From: Spodoptera frugiperda
Taxonomy: Eukaryota > Arthropoda > Insecta > Lepidoptera > Noctuidae
DNA length: 64,000 bases
Direction: 5' to 3'
Assembly (NCBI RefSeq): GCF_023101765.2
Contig: NC_064225.1
Coordinates: 3,906,001-3,970,000 of the forward strand
The position numbers were made by a program, and so were the translations under genes. The notes beneath the pieces are model-generated. The model had not been told where the DNA came from. It searched no databases and worked only from the letters and a program-made list of their open reading frames with translations. Below are positions 24,694 through 37,200 of the stretch, piece by piece; the stretch's first letter is position 1; every line of letters starts with the position of its first letter.

Positions 24694-25087
24694 TTAGGGA
24701 CCACTATTACTACAACTTTTTCATATGGTCCCCTCGATTTTCTCATTCACTCATTACAATAGTGACTTTAAGATTACTGAAATCAGTTGCTTCACTCAGT
24801 TGTCTCCTTTGATATAAATTAATTTGAGATTTAACCGTGGTTTATTGGACAAAGATATAGCCTAGTCTAGTATAGTGCTTAGTTTTCATTATGCTATATG
24901 GGGAGCATTTCTTTGGATGCTATATGGGAAGAACTGGTCTATAATTTATCTCAATACTGCTTTACAATTGGTATGATAGGCTGCAATAGAGAGGACACTC
25001 TTTTAAATGTCCATCAAGTAAATGAAATTAAAAAATATTTGACTTGTTTACGTTTTTTTTCTGGATTGGAAAAACACGACGATACTA

Positions 25088-25093
25088 TTTATT
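25088..25093 (-). terminator. Nup62 poly(A) signal candidate
   Basis: First AATAAA on the minus strand after the Nup62 stop, about 165 bases downstream. Confidence 0.5.
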
Positions 25094-25257
25094 GAAAATT
25101 TAGCGCATCGACGTATCAATGACTAAACTTTAATTTGTTCTATCTAGCTTCTTCTTTTTTTAAATGGAAAAATCATCTTACAGATGTTACATACGTCCTT
25201 ACAACTGACGGAATTACTCAAAATTTAATTCTATATTACATGTAATAGAGTTGCTAA

Positions 25258-28200
25258 TCAATTGTAGGTTAGTTGGTACGATCTCTCGTTGTCTCGCCGT
25301 AGTGTATCGTGTGTTGCCTTTAATTGGTCCAATTTTGTGGATATTTGGGCTATGGAGTTGTCTATCCATTGCATGGACGACATGTGAGCGTTGAGGATGC
25401 GACCGATTTGGACGATCTGCGAAAAGAAATGGTACTAAGTATGAGAAAAGTTGCAATGCAAGATACAGATGTGCTATCGTCATATTTACTATCGTTAGGA
25501 GTTATATAGTAAATTAAATTTGAGGAGGATTTGCTGTTGATAATGCTACTTTAACACGTTTCTATACTTTCCATTTTTGTAACATCCTTGTTATCAGTTA
25601 TGAGTTCCATATAATATGGGGCGGGCAGGTCATAGACTGAGTATAGAGATGAACGATTTTTCGGATCATCATGTAAGCCGTAAGACTTTTAATGCTGAAA
25701 ATAGGTCTTCCCCAAAGACTTCCAGATACGCCGGTTGGAAGCGATCTGCATCCAGCAACAAATTTTTTTTCTTTATCCAATAAGCTGGTAAACGAGCAGC
25801 GAGTATCACTCATATGGCTCTCCCATACTGATTTTGCGAGAATATAGTAAGTAAAGGTATGTAACTTACTGGATCATTGCTATCTTGACTCCTATTGGTC
25901 TCGTTCAGATGTTCAATGACCTCCTTCAAGTCTTCTGACATCTGTCTCAGTTGTGTGTCTAGGTTTTCTGCTAGTGAATACCTGGAAATTTTATATTGGC
26001 ATGTTTAATTAAATATACAAAATAAGTATTTTACAGTGGTAGTCTTCAGTTGATCACTTATGTAAAAGTACAACATTAATTTATAGGTTTTTTTTAGCAT
26101 GTAATGTTTAACCAAGTAGACAAATGACTCTGCAACTTAATAAAAAAAAAAACAGTTTTATGTTTTTGGTAGAGTTTACAATGTAATTGTAGATATTTGT
26201 AGTGTATGTAAACTTTACATACACTACAAATATCGACAAATACTCGACTTGGAACTTGAATTTATAGATCACAAGAAGAATTTAATTGTTTCACACGTGA
26301 TGGGCGGAATTTTATTTACATTTAATGGCTCGACGTTAGGCCGCTATCTCGCCTGATGGTAAGTGAAGATACGGCCTACGATGGAGCACATCTGCCCATA
26401 AGCAACTTATTAATTCGGACTTTGAAGACACCCAAGTTATAACCATCAGGAAACACAGAACCCGGGGCTGTGTTAAATGTACAATTTACTAACTTATCTG
26501 TAGTGCAAGATTTAATAATAAAAACCACTTACATGTGTTCCCTCTCGGGATCTCTGAGCCTATCCATAGTTTCTTCAGACAACTGTTTCTCCATAGGCGC
26601 TAGTAGATCCTCTAGCTCTTTCTGTTGCGCTAGTACAAAGTCGAGCTCGTGTTCCAAGCTTTGTTGCTCGTTCTTCACTGTTTGTACCGCGTCGTTTAGT
26701 TCTACTATCTGTAAAGGAATTTGACATGGAAAACATTATTATTAAAATTTCAGTAAGTACTGGTACCTTATTACGAGTTTGCTTTACGTTTCACGAGATC
26801 GAATCTAAACCGTGTTCGGCGCTCTGATAAGCCGGCTCCAATGAACCAACGAATCACAGTACTGAACGCGCTCTCATTTCAATGTCGCTAAACTTAAAGT
26901 AAATTTGAACATAGGCCCCTGAATGCAAATTCTTTGATAGTAGTGGAGTGCCTGGAGCATTCAAAACCGTAAAACCTCGGATTAGAGTTACAGTGAATGA
27001 ATTAATATGATCGATGTGGGATATTGTTTTTTAAACTATAAATTGCAATGTTTACCCAAAATTTTTTTGTGCACTCCATTTTTTTATTGTTTAAACAAAT
27101 TATTATAAAAAATTAATGTTTGACCATATATTTTCACTTTAAACAGTATTTTTTTTTATTTATATGTTAAATCTTACCTGAGTAGACATATAGGAACATT
27201 TTTCAAAGATACCTGTGTATAAAAATAACAGTATCTCGAACAGGTAGAAAAACGTGGAGGGGAGAGCGGAGCGACAGCTGCTATGTACAATGGAACTTCT
27301 TGGCCAGTTTAATTATAAATGAAACGCACTTTATTGTGTACATTGAAAAAAATACGGTAATTAATTATGACTAATGAAAAGAAAAAAAAATATTTGTACA
27401 AAATCTGTTTATTTAAATATATAACATGGTTGTCTACATCAAATATTTTCTTCTACTTCATCTATCTGTATAATAGGTGAAGTATTGGAACAACTATTTC
27501 CGCTGCACTGTAAACATGATACACTGCAGTATAAACTACACTCGCGAGCAACCAAATCGACTCAACCTACATGTGCGCATTCGAAGATGTTTTCTTAAAA
27601 ATATACTGAATTGCTTTTAAAAACCGATATACCATTAGAAAGCTTACAACTTCAGCTTTATATTGGTACCATTATTATAAAAATTGTATCAGTACTTTTT
27701 AAAATATTTAACTTAATTCAGCGGACTAGAGTATTTGCTCACTACGACTCCAACAGGTTATAACACAAACTACCCCTATAAAACCTCCACATTAAGGTTA
27801 ACTTTATCTGTGGCTTATCGAAAGTTGATCGTACACATCTCCGCAAAAACGCTTCATTTTATTTCCAAAAATGTTGGATACGACACCAGAAGAAGCCGCT
27901 CAAATCGTTGCTCTACTGGAACAAGGACTAAGTCAGCGAAGAGTTGCTGCTCATCTGAGTTTGAGCCAATCTGCAGTATCAAGAGGGTACAGGTAGTATC
28001 AAGATACTAGTGCCTTCAATCGAAGACCAAGAATAAGCCGCCACCGGTCCACCTCGGAGAGAGACGACCGTTTTATTATTTCAACTTCACTACGAAATCG
28101 TCACTTAACCGGTGTCGATGTTCAACAGGAACTCAGAAGAGTTCGAAGAGTGGCTGTCAGCGAGTGGACAGTACGGAGATGGTTGAAGGAAGCCAACCTC

Positions 28201-31200
28201 ACCCCTAAACGGCCTACCACAGGCCCGAAATTGACGACCCGCCATCGGCAAGCGCGCATTAGAATAGAACACCTCGATTGGAGCATAGAACAATGGAGGC
28301 CAGTCTTATTAACTGCCGAATGCAGAATGTGTCTGCACGGTAGTCGTACGGAACGCCCGGGCGAACTGGCCAGGTGTTCTCGGGCAAATTGAAAGCGCGC
28401 TTGCCGATGGCGGGTCGTCAATTTCGGGCCTGTGGTAGGCCGTTTAGGGGTGAGGTTGGCTTCCTTCAACCATCTCCGTACTGTCCACTCGCTGACAGCC
28501 ACTCTTCGAACTCTTCTGAGTTCCTGTTGAACATCGACACCGGTTAAGTGACGATTTCGTAGTGAAGTTGAAATAATAAAACGGTCGTCTCTCTCCGAGG
28601 TGGACCGGTGGCGGCTTATTCTTGGTCTTCGATTGAAGGCACTAGTATCTTGATACTACCTGTACCCTCTTGATACTGCAGATTGGCTCAAACTCAGATG
28701 AGCAGCAACTCTTCGCTGACTTAGTCCTTGTTCCAGTAGAGCAACGATTTGAGCGGCTTCTTCTGGTGTCGTATCCAAAATTTTTGGAAATAAAATGAAG
28801 CGTTTTTGCGGAGATGTGTACGATCAACTTTCGATAAGCCACAGATAAAGTTAACCTTAATGTGGAGGTTTTATAGGGGTAGTTTGTGTTATAACCTGTT
28901 GGAGTCGTAGTGAGCAAATACTCTAGTCCGCTGAATTAAGTTAAATATTTTAAAAAGTACTGATACAATTTTTATAATAATGGTACCAATATAAAGCTGA
29001 AGTTGTAAGCTTTCTAATGGTATATCGGTTTTTAAAAGCAATTCAGTATATTTTTAAGAAAACATATTCGAATGCGCACATGTAGGTTGAGTCGATTTGG
29101 TTGCTCGCGAGTGTAGTTTATACTGCAGTGTATCATGTTTACAGTGCAGCGGAAATAGTTGTTCCAATACTTCACCTATTATACAGATAGATGAAGTAGA
29201 AGAAAATATTTGATGTAGACAACCATGTTATATATTTAAATAAACAGATTTTGTACAAATATTTTTTTTTTCTTTTCATTAGTCATAATTAATTACCGTA
29301 TTTTTTTCAATGTAGGTACACAATAGAGTGCGTTTCATTTATAATTAAACTGGCCAAGAAGTTCCATTGTACATAGCAGCTGTTGCTCCGCTCTCCCCTC
29401 CACGTTTTTCTACCTGTTCGAGATACTGCTATTTTTATACACAGGTATCTTTGAAAAATGTTCCTATGTCTACTCAGGTAAGATTTAACATATAAATAAA
29501 AAAAATACTGTTTAAAGTGAAAATATATGGTCAAACATTAATTTTTTATAATAATTTGTTTAAACAATAAAAAAATGGAGTGCACAAAAAAATTTTGGGT
29601 AAACATTGCAATTTATAGTTTAAAAAACAATATCCCACATCGATCATATTAATTCATTCACTGTAACTCTAATCCGAGGTGAAAACCCCCAGGCGCTCCA
29701 CTATAGGGGATAGTTAAATAAAATCTTCTGTGTATCATTCCTCGATTTCTAATTTCTCTCACGCTTCATTAGAGCTGATTAGTTACCATTATTAAGTAGA
29801 CAGATCGACTGCTCAAATGTCCCCCAATCCCAATAAAATCAGAAATCGAGCTTAACGTAATCTCGTCTACCTTTAAAATTACTCTCTCCACAGCAAATTA
29901 AACACTATTCCCACTGAAACAAAGCTCAAATCTCACCTTCTCTCCATTAGCAATAAGCAGTCGGTCCCACGCGTTGATCTGCGTAGCTTGGTTGATGAAG
30001 GTTTTCTCTTGTTCTTCCAACTCTAGCGTCCACTTGTTTATGTTCTCTTCGAGCTGGGCAAACGTTATTGAGGTCACCGGCTGTGGAGGCGCCGCGGCTG
30101 TTGTACTGAAATAAATTAAAGAGGTTAAATTAAAATGTATTTTGTTGGTTGATGTTAGGGGTGCTTTTCCACCAGAGATGTGCTATGCTACGTTGCTGTG
30201 GATGCATTTGGCTTCCACCATATATATTCATAGCACTGGTGGAAACGGACGCAGCTATGTTTTTTTTTATATGGAAAGATGGGTGTAATGGATGGTTTCC
30301 CTAATATTGATACGTCGCGCAGCTTATAATAGCTACACAGCACATCTCAAGTGGAAAATCATCCTTAGAGTTCTTAATCTTGGGGACATTCTGACCGAAA
30401 GGCGTGAAACATGCTTGCGTTGTTTCGTCTTCAACATGTGATTGATTTATTGATGCCGGAGACCCAATCCAAGACCAAAAGGGTATCCATGGGCGGCGCG
30501 AATTACTTACCATCAGGTGATCTGTGTACTCTTTTAACAACCGTCCAAAAAAAATAAATATCAACTAACATTTGGCTAAATGACCAAAGAATCAAATAGT
30601 AATACTTACGTAGTAGCTGTAGTCAACGACGCCATGGTAGTGGTCGCAGTAGTTTTACCGAGAGCTATGATGCCGGACGGAGCTGTTGTGGACGCTGGAA
30701 CCAATTAACATAATATAAGTACAATTTATTACATCTTAATTAATGAAAGTATTATATTAAAGACAAAGTTAGATCATTTATTTTAATTAATCTAATATAA
30801 GGCACTTTTGAACGACAAAAATGTTTTACATTGTTAGTTTACTATCATAAGGTGGACAGACGACTTGATCAAAAATTAAATGCTTAAGACTTTGACTGAA
30901 AGATTTGTTGAAGCCAAATCCTCTGTTAGCGCCGGTCACTTTTGCCCTACCATGGTGTTTAATGTGTTAGCAATTGTTGCTTTTAGGCGTCCTTTCTAAG
31001 TCAAGTCAAAATAAGCAAGATGTAGTGTGTTTAGGGCAAAAAATTATCGTCAAATTGCATGTTAAATATGACAAAAGAACATGTACCAAAGAATGTAGGT
31101 ATCATTTGGATTTTTTTTGTTTTTTAATAAACCATTAATTTGTAGATGAAGTAATTTTTTTAGAACATTTTCTTACAGAAAGTAATTTTATTAAAAAATA

Positions 31201-34200
31201 ATTGTAAAACGTAAACCGTCACATTGACATGAAAATCAATTATTTAATTTTAGAATCATATTCAAATTTTAATTTTCAGAATAAGAGAAGAGTTTCAAAT
31301 ATTGCATAAAGGTACGCGTCTACAGGCCCGCATCGTACGCAACGGATTTTAGTTTGTCTTGTATAGAAACTCATACAACTGCGTCCACTGATCCGCATCG
31401 TACGGACCGCATCATCAGCAATGCTTACATGCGATGCGTACGATGCGGGCCTGTGGACGCTAACCATAAGTGTTTTATAACATAAAGTCATCATGATATA
31501 TCATCGTCCATTATAAGGGCTACCGTTTTTTGGTATAATGTAGCGTAATGTCGTCTTGTCCAATCACTATAGCTGTCAAAATTTTAATGTCCAATGGTTT
31601 GATACTGACTGATATTCTACTGGACAAATCAGACTATCCTTAGGTTAAATTTGAACCATTTCACGAGCAAAACAAGGTTGAAGAACATTTACATGGCAAT
31701 GTTAACAAAACGTCGAAAAGGAAGGAATATGCTACACTTATTTAACGACTAGCTACTTCCGCGCGGTTTCACCCGCTCTCCTTGGCTCCTATTGTTCATA
31801 GCGTGATGTTTTATAGCTTATAGCCTTCCTAGATAAATGCTCTATTTAACACAAAAAGAATTATTCAAATCGGACCAGTAGTTCTGGATATTAGCGCGTT
31901 CAAACAAACAAACAAACAAACAAACTTTTCAGCTTTATAATATTAGCATAGATGATATATTTACCAGCAGAAGACGCAGCAACCGAAGTGGTAGGCTTCC
32001 CAAAACTAAGCCCAGGCTTCGCTGCCGTCGACGTCAAACCAAAACCAGTCTGCAACGACGACGTAGTTGCAGTCGTACCAAAACTGAGCGCCGGGGTTGC
32101 AGTAGTTGCAGTTGTTCCAAAACTGAGGCCGGTAGCAGGTTGAGTGGTGGTCGGTAATGGGGAAGACCACGCACCAAGGCCGGGCGCGGCTGAAGTAGTT
32201 GCTGTAGAACTTGGTGTTGTAGCTGGGGTGAAGCTTAAAGACCCAGTTGTTTTAGGAAACTGTGCAGCAGGTAATGCTTGACCCAGGAGTGGTTTTAAGG
32301 TCGGTGCTGAAGTAGCAGTGGTAGTTGCTGGGGTGGTTAAGCTTCCTCCGAAAGTAAGCCCGGATTGGGTTGTGGCGAAACCAAGCGAGGTAGTCGGTGC
32401 AGCGGTTGAGGCTGGCGCGAAGTTAAGCCCCGTTTGTGGTTGACTGCTTGGCGTGCTGAAGTTTATGGGCGTTGATTGTTCTGGAAATAAGGTAATTATT
32501 GTATAAGAAAATGTAATTATATGGCTGCCTTGTTGGTCGAGTGGTCGTAAGTGCGAATACCGGATAAGGGGCCTCGGGTTAAAATTCCAGGGTCGGGCAA
32601 AGTATTACTGGGCTTTTTTCAGTTTTTAGAATGAACGCAAGATTTTTAACAATAGATTTAGACTTTAAGGTTGACATAAGATTTATTTTTCTTACTTTGG
32701 CATCAAATGCGTAAATTAGAAAATCTTCGCAATAACGTGTATTGGTCATAAATTTTTCCATGCATTTTTACTTTCTTAAAAATAGAACTTTCATTAATTT
32801 AATTTTACTGCCGCACTCAGACTTTGAGCACTTACAGCATTGCTCAATAACAATGTTGTATGTATCGAAAACAATTACAAAGTACTGGTTTAAGTAACCA
32901 CTAAATAACTCTAAGTACACCGGAGACTATTAACAACAAATCACAAAACTAAACTCACGTGCACCAGTCAAGCCGCCGAACTGCCCAGTCTGGAAGCTTG
33001 GAGTCGCAGTACCAAATGTAGGCGCAGTAGTAGCTGTAGTGGTCTGACCGAAGCTAATTCCAGAACTAAGCCCGGTTTGTCCCGGCGCAGTGGTCGTCTG
33101 ACTTGTAGGCGCTGTAGTAGCACTGATGGAACCGAAACCTAGTGCTGGTTTCTGACCGAATGCGCTTGATGCGGTTGCTGGAAGGAATAAATTAGTATTT
33201 TTAAGCCTCGTCTATATTAGAAATATTCGTATAGTGACATTTGTCCCCGGCGACATCGGGCGATACCGGGCGACATTGTTGAAACTGTTCCTTGTCGCAC
33301 AGTCGTAGTGGGGAAGAGGCTATATTCATTGAATGTTTCAAAGTGGTATATCATGGTTTAAGACGCTTCCCATGCAAGAGAGGTTTGAAATCTACCAACG
33401 GCAAGTATCAATGTGACTTTTTCCGAGTTATGTGTACTTTCTAAGATTATTTAGACACCAATGACAAACTGGAGAAAAAAGTGAGAAAACCTGAGCTTAT
33501 AATTTCTAATTATAAGCTTAAAATCGCTACAAGCATTGAGCAAGGGTATGGCAAAAATTGATTAATCAAAAACACTTCTTATACTTTTTAAACTGTGTTT
33601 TTCAATCCTCTGGCTAAGCGTGAAGATTATTGCAAATATTCTTTAGTAGAGAATGCTTAGAGTCTGATAGTGGACTATCTGGTAGTGTCTTGTTTGCATT
33701 ACACTAGTATTTTAGTCCAGTAGCGAAATACATAGTAGTTCTCTCCCGCTTCTGACTCAAAATCGAAGCGAGAGACAGCAACTAAATACTCTACGCTACT
33801 TGACTACAATACTAGTGCAGTGTTAACAAGGCATTAATGATAATAAAAAAACTTTTTAAGTCTTTGACTGCCAATAGAAAACTGTTGAAGGTAAATCCTC
33901 CACTAACGTTGGTGACCACCACGGCGTTCAATATGTGTTAAAGTATGAATTTTAGAATTTTTTTTCGAAAACTATAAATATTGGTACGGTAAAAAAAAGC
34001 ATATATACGGTCGAATTGAGAACCTCCTCCTTTTTTTGAAGTCGGTTAAAAATGGGGTGAATAGGGATCGAGAGGTGAATAGGGACAGAAGAGGGGTGAA
34101 TAGATACTATGAAGAATTTCCCTATATGTATCTATTCACCTCTCTTCTGTCCCTATTCACCCCGTTTTACGGTATAATAACTTACTAGTAGTAGCAGGCG

Positions 34201-37200
34201 TAGTACCAAACGCAGGCGCTGCAGCGTTACCCCCACCGAAGCTGAAGGCGGAGCCTGGTTTAGCGCCGAACGCTGATTGGCCGAAACCGGCTGTGGCCCC
34301 GCCCATGAACGACTGGGTTGGTTGAGCAGCTGATGTTGTAGTTGCAGCCTGTTGGAGAAAGAAAATATTTTTTTTTATTTTTAAAAACGTTGCCTTTACA
34401 TACATACAATTTCACATGCACATGACACCCAGACCCGGACAACAATCTGTGGATCACACAAAGAGTTGTTCCGTGCGGGAATCGAACCCGCGACACGTTG
34501 CACGGCAGCCAGTTGCCCAGCCACCGCGCCAACCGTGCAGTCAAATTAATATTTTACATAAAATACACATAGCACGGGGAGTATGGGGACCCAACAAAAC
34601 ATTCTTGGAAATGCTAAAATAATGAAGTTGACATCTATGATGAGGATTGGCCGCAAGAAGCAACAGAGTGTAATGGGACGATCATGGCTGAAATCTAAAA
34701 TAAATTGTATTGTTAAATTAAAAATACATGTCTGCCGCATGTCGGACGAGCAGTGGGCAAAACTTACTACTTTGTGGAACCCCTCAACTTCAATAGACTT
34801 CGCGATAGGCCCAGAAGATAGCGTGATGAACTTGATGCCTAATTGCCTATGAAAAGGATTGGTGACAGAAAGCTCTAAAAAGAGACGAGTGGAAGGAGGG
34901 TAGAGAGGCCTTTGGTTAGCAGTGGGACATACATGGCTGATAAAAATTAGTTAAAAAGCTAAAAAAATAAACCACTATGTTATTACATAATTTACTCACA
35001 GTACTGGCTTGAGGTTGAGCCGCAGAGAAACCAGAAGCAGGTGTAGAGAAACCAAAACCGGTGGTTGCCGCAGCAGGTTGGTTGCCAAAACCAGTTGTAG
35101 CCGGTGTACTACCAAAACCGGTTGTAGCTGCTTGTCCACCGAAACCCGTTGTAGACGGCTGTGTGGTTGCCGATTGGCCGAAACCGAAACCGGTACCAGG
35201 TGATGCGCCGAAACCGGTTGTAGCTGGAATAAATGGTATTGTGCCATTATTACTTTCTGTCTTCTAGCTTAAAGCTAAGTAAGTGTTGGCATCTTAAGCC
35301 TAAACGCACTACGACAAATTAATGTAATCGAAACAACAAGCTATGCTAGAGAACAGGCAAGAAAATAAACTATTTTGTCCGTCTTATTGTCTTGTTCTTT
35401 TGGATTTTATACAAAAGAACAAAATCTGATTCCTAAAAAGGGATATGTCAATATCTAACTATCAACATCATCATATCAGTCACAAGATGTCCATTGCTGA
35501 ATAGCGCTCCTCCTAATGACTTCTAGATATGTGGATATTTTAATAATATAAATAAATTATTTCATATTTACCTTGTGTGGTTGGTGTACCAAATGTAGGT
35601 GCCGCTGTAGCTCCACTCTAAAATGAAAAGAAGAGTAACTTTAATATTAATATGTTTTAAACCAATACAACATTGGTCACTGACAATAATGACACCCAGA
35701 GGGTGTTCCACAGGGCTTAGTACGACTTTGTTTAACGAAATTGAAACAAGACTGCTGATTGGTTGGTTCATTCGCACCGGCATCGCATCATGCGTATTTG
35801 TAAACTATGTATGTTATGCAGAGAAGAATGAATGTTTATTTAATTTCTTTATGTTCTCAATTTAATTAACTGATCTGGGGTAAGAAATTTCTTCACTATT
35901 GTAATCTTCAAACACAACACTAGCTCCCATTAAGGCCGAGGCCCAGATAATTTTAGAATAAGTTATATTTACCAAGACATTAATTGTTATGTTTAGTACC
36001 TGTGGAAATCCTGGACTGCCAACAGTCTGGTTGGGTGGTGATGCGAAGCCACCGAAGCTTATTGGTTTTGAAGCACCAAACGCTGGAGCCGCAGTACTAG
36101 TCACTGGTGTTGAAACTGTAAATGAGAATATGTACAGCTTAATATTTATGGAAAAGTGAAGTATTACAGTATTCATAATACTTTTAAAGAGGTGACATAT
36201 TTGTAAAAAGAAGCCAGCCAAGTGCAAGTTAGACTCGCAAGAAAAAATCATTAACTAAACAATAGTCTACACACGTAAATTAATAGAGAAAAGCTCTACT
36301 AGTTTCAAGTCACAGAGGAACTGACTCTTCATCATTTGATTGAGCAGCGTGCGCAGACGCGGCAACGTCGCGCGAGTAGAGTTTTTCTCCATTAATGTAT
36401 GTGTGTAAACCATGATTTTTAGTAAATATCTCACAATAGTTATTATGAAAATATAGAAAAAAAACACATTTGTCTCAGGAAATATTATTGATCTTAGTGT
36501 TAATAAACTTGAAGGTACAGGATGGATTGATAGTGTGATTCCTAAGGAAAGTTGAGGTGTATAATTAATTAAGCAGCTAGTGTATCATAGTAAAACTACA
36601 AATATCAAAATAAACTTACAAACTGAAGGAGCAGCCGCTGTAGTTTTAGCAGCACCGAACGAGAAACCCCCACCTGAAGGACTCGAGAAATTAAATGCTG
36701 GCTTGTTTTCTGTGGATACAATAATACTTTACTGTGTACTAAAACTAAGGAATTAAATGTTTCTTTTATGTAATAATCATTGTAATCAACTGGATCAAGG
36801 CTCATGTTGCATGAATAATATGAAAACAAAAATGATAAAAAAAGTCTGCCAGGATTTGTGTGTGCGTCTATACAGTATTCCGGCCAGGAGTGTTCCGCGT
36901 AAACCCTGTATAGAGTAACATAGTAACATCATATCATTTATGCCCGAAGGGGTAGGCAGAGGTGCTTATTACGGCATGTAATGCCGCTATACAATAAACA
37001 CCCTCTATTCCCATGTCCTTATATAAGTTCCATGTAATAGGAAGTGAGCCTATTTCCATATACTGGACACACACACAATTTTATTCTAATATGATATTTC
37101 AAAACTTAGTTTAGACTTAGTACTAATCACCTGCATTTCCAGCTCCAAATAGTCCTTGTTTAGCAGCATCCCCGCTGCCAAATGCAAATCCTGTACCACC

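Larger units (their letters stand above)
26941..29703. mobile_element. Tc1/mariner-derived foldback element (giant palindrome)
   Basis: Two near-identical arms of about 1.33 kb (26941-28274 and 28372-29703) face each other around a 97-base unique loop. Each outer end starts TAGTGGAG and CCTGG. Each arm holds the 5' half of a Tc1-like transposase, read inward: paired helix-turn-helix region (EEAAQIVALLEQGLSQRRV, LTGVDVQQELRRVR, WTVRRWLKEANLTPKRP). The loop continues it with EHLDWSIEQW and CLHGS, and then it breaks into the opposite arm, so most of the catalytic domain is missing. Both arms share an in-frame TAG, and the right arm has lost its ATG. It cannot make an active enzyme. It lies in the intron between Nup62 exons 11 and 12 and would fold into a long hairpin in the pre-mRNA. 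Confidence 0.9.

Noticed and set aside
28122..28502. 126-codon minus-strand frame containing transposase sequence
   Set aside because: It reads through the palindrome from one arm across the loop into the wrong frame of the other arm, so it is not a genuine protein.
34416..34545. tRNA gene
   Set aside because: B-box and part of the head are tRNA-like, but the same sequence recurs with a shared body and A-tail; it is a SINE.
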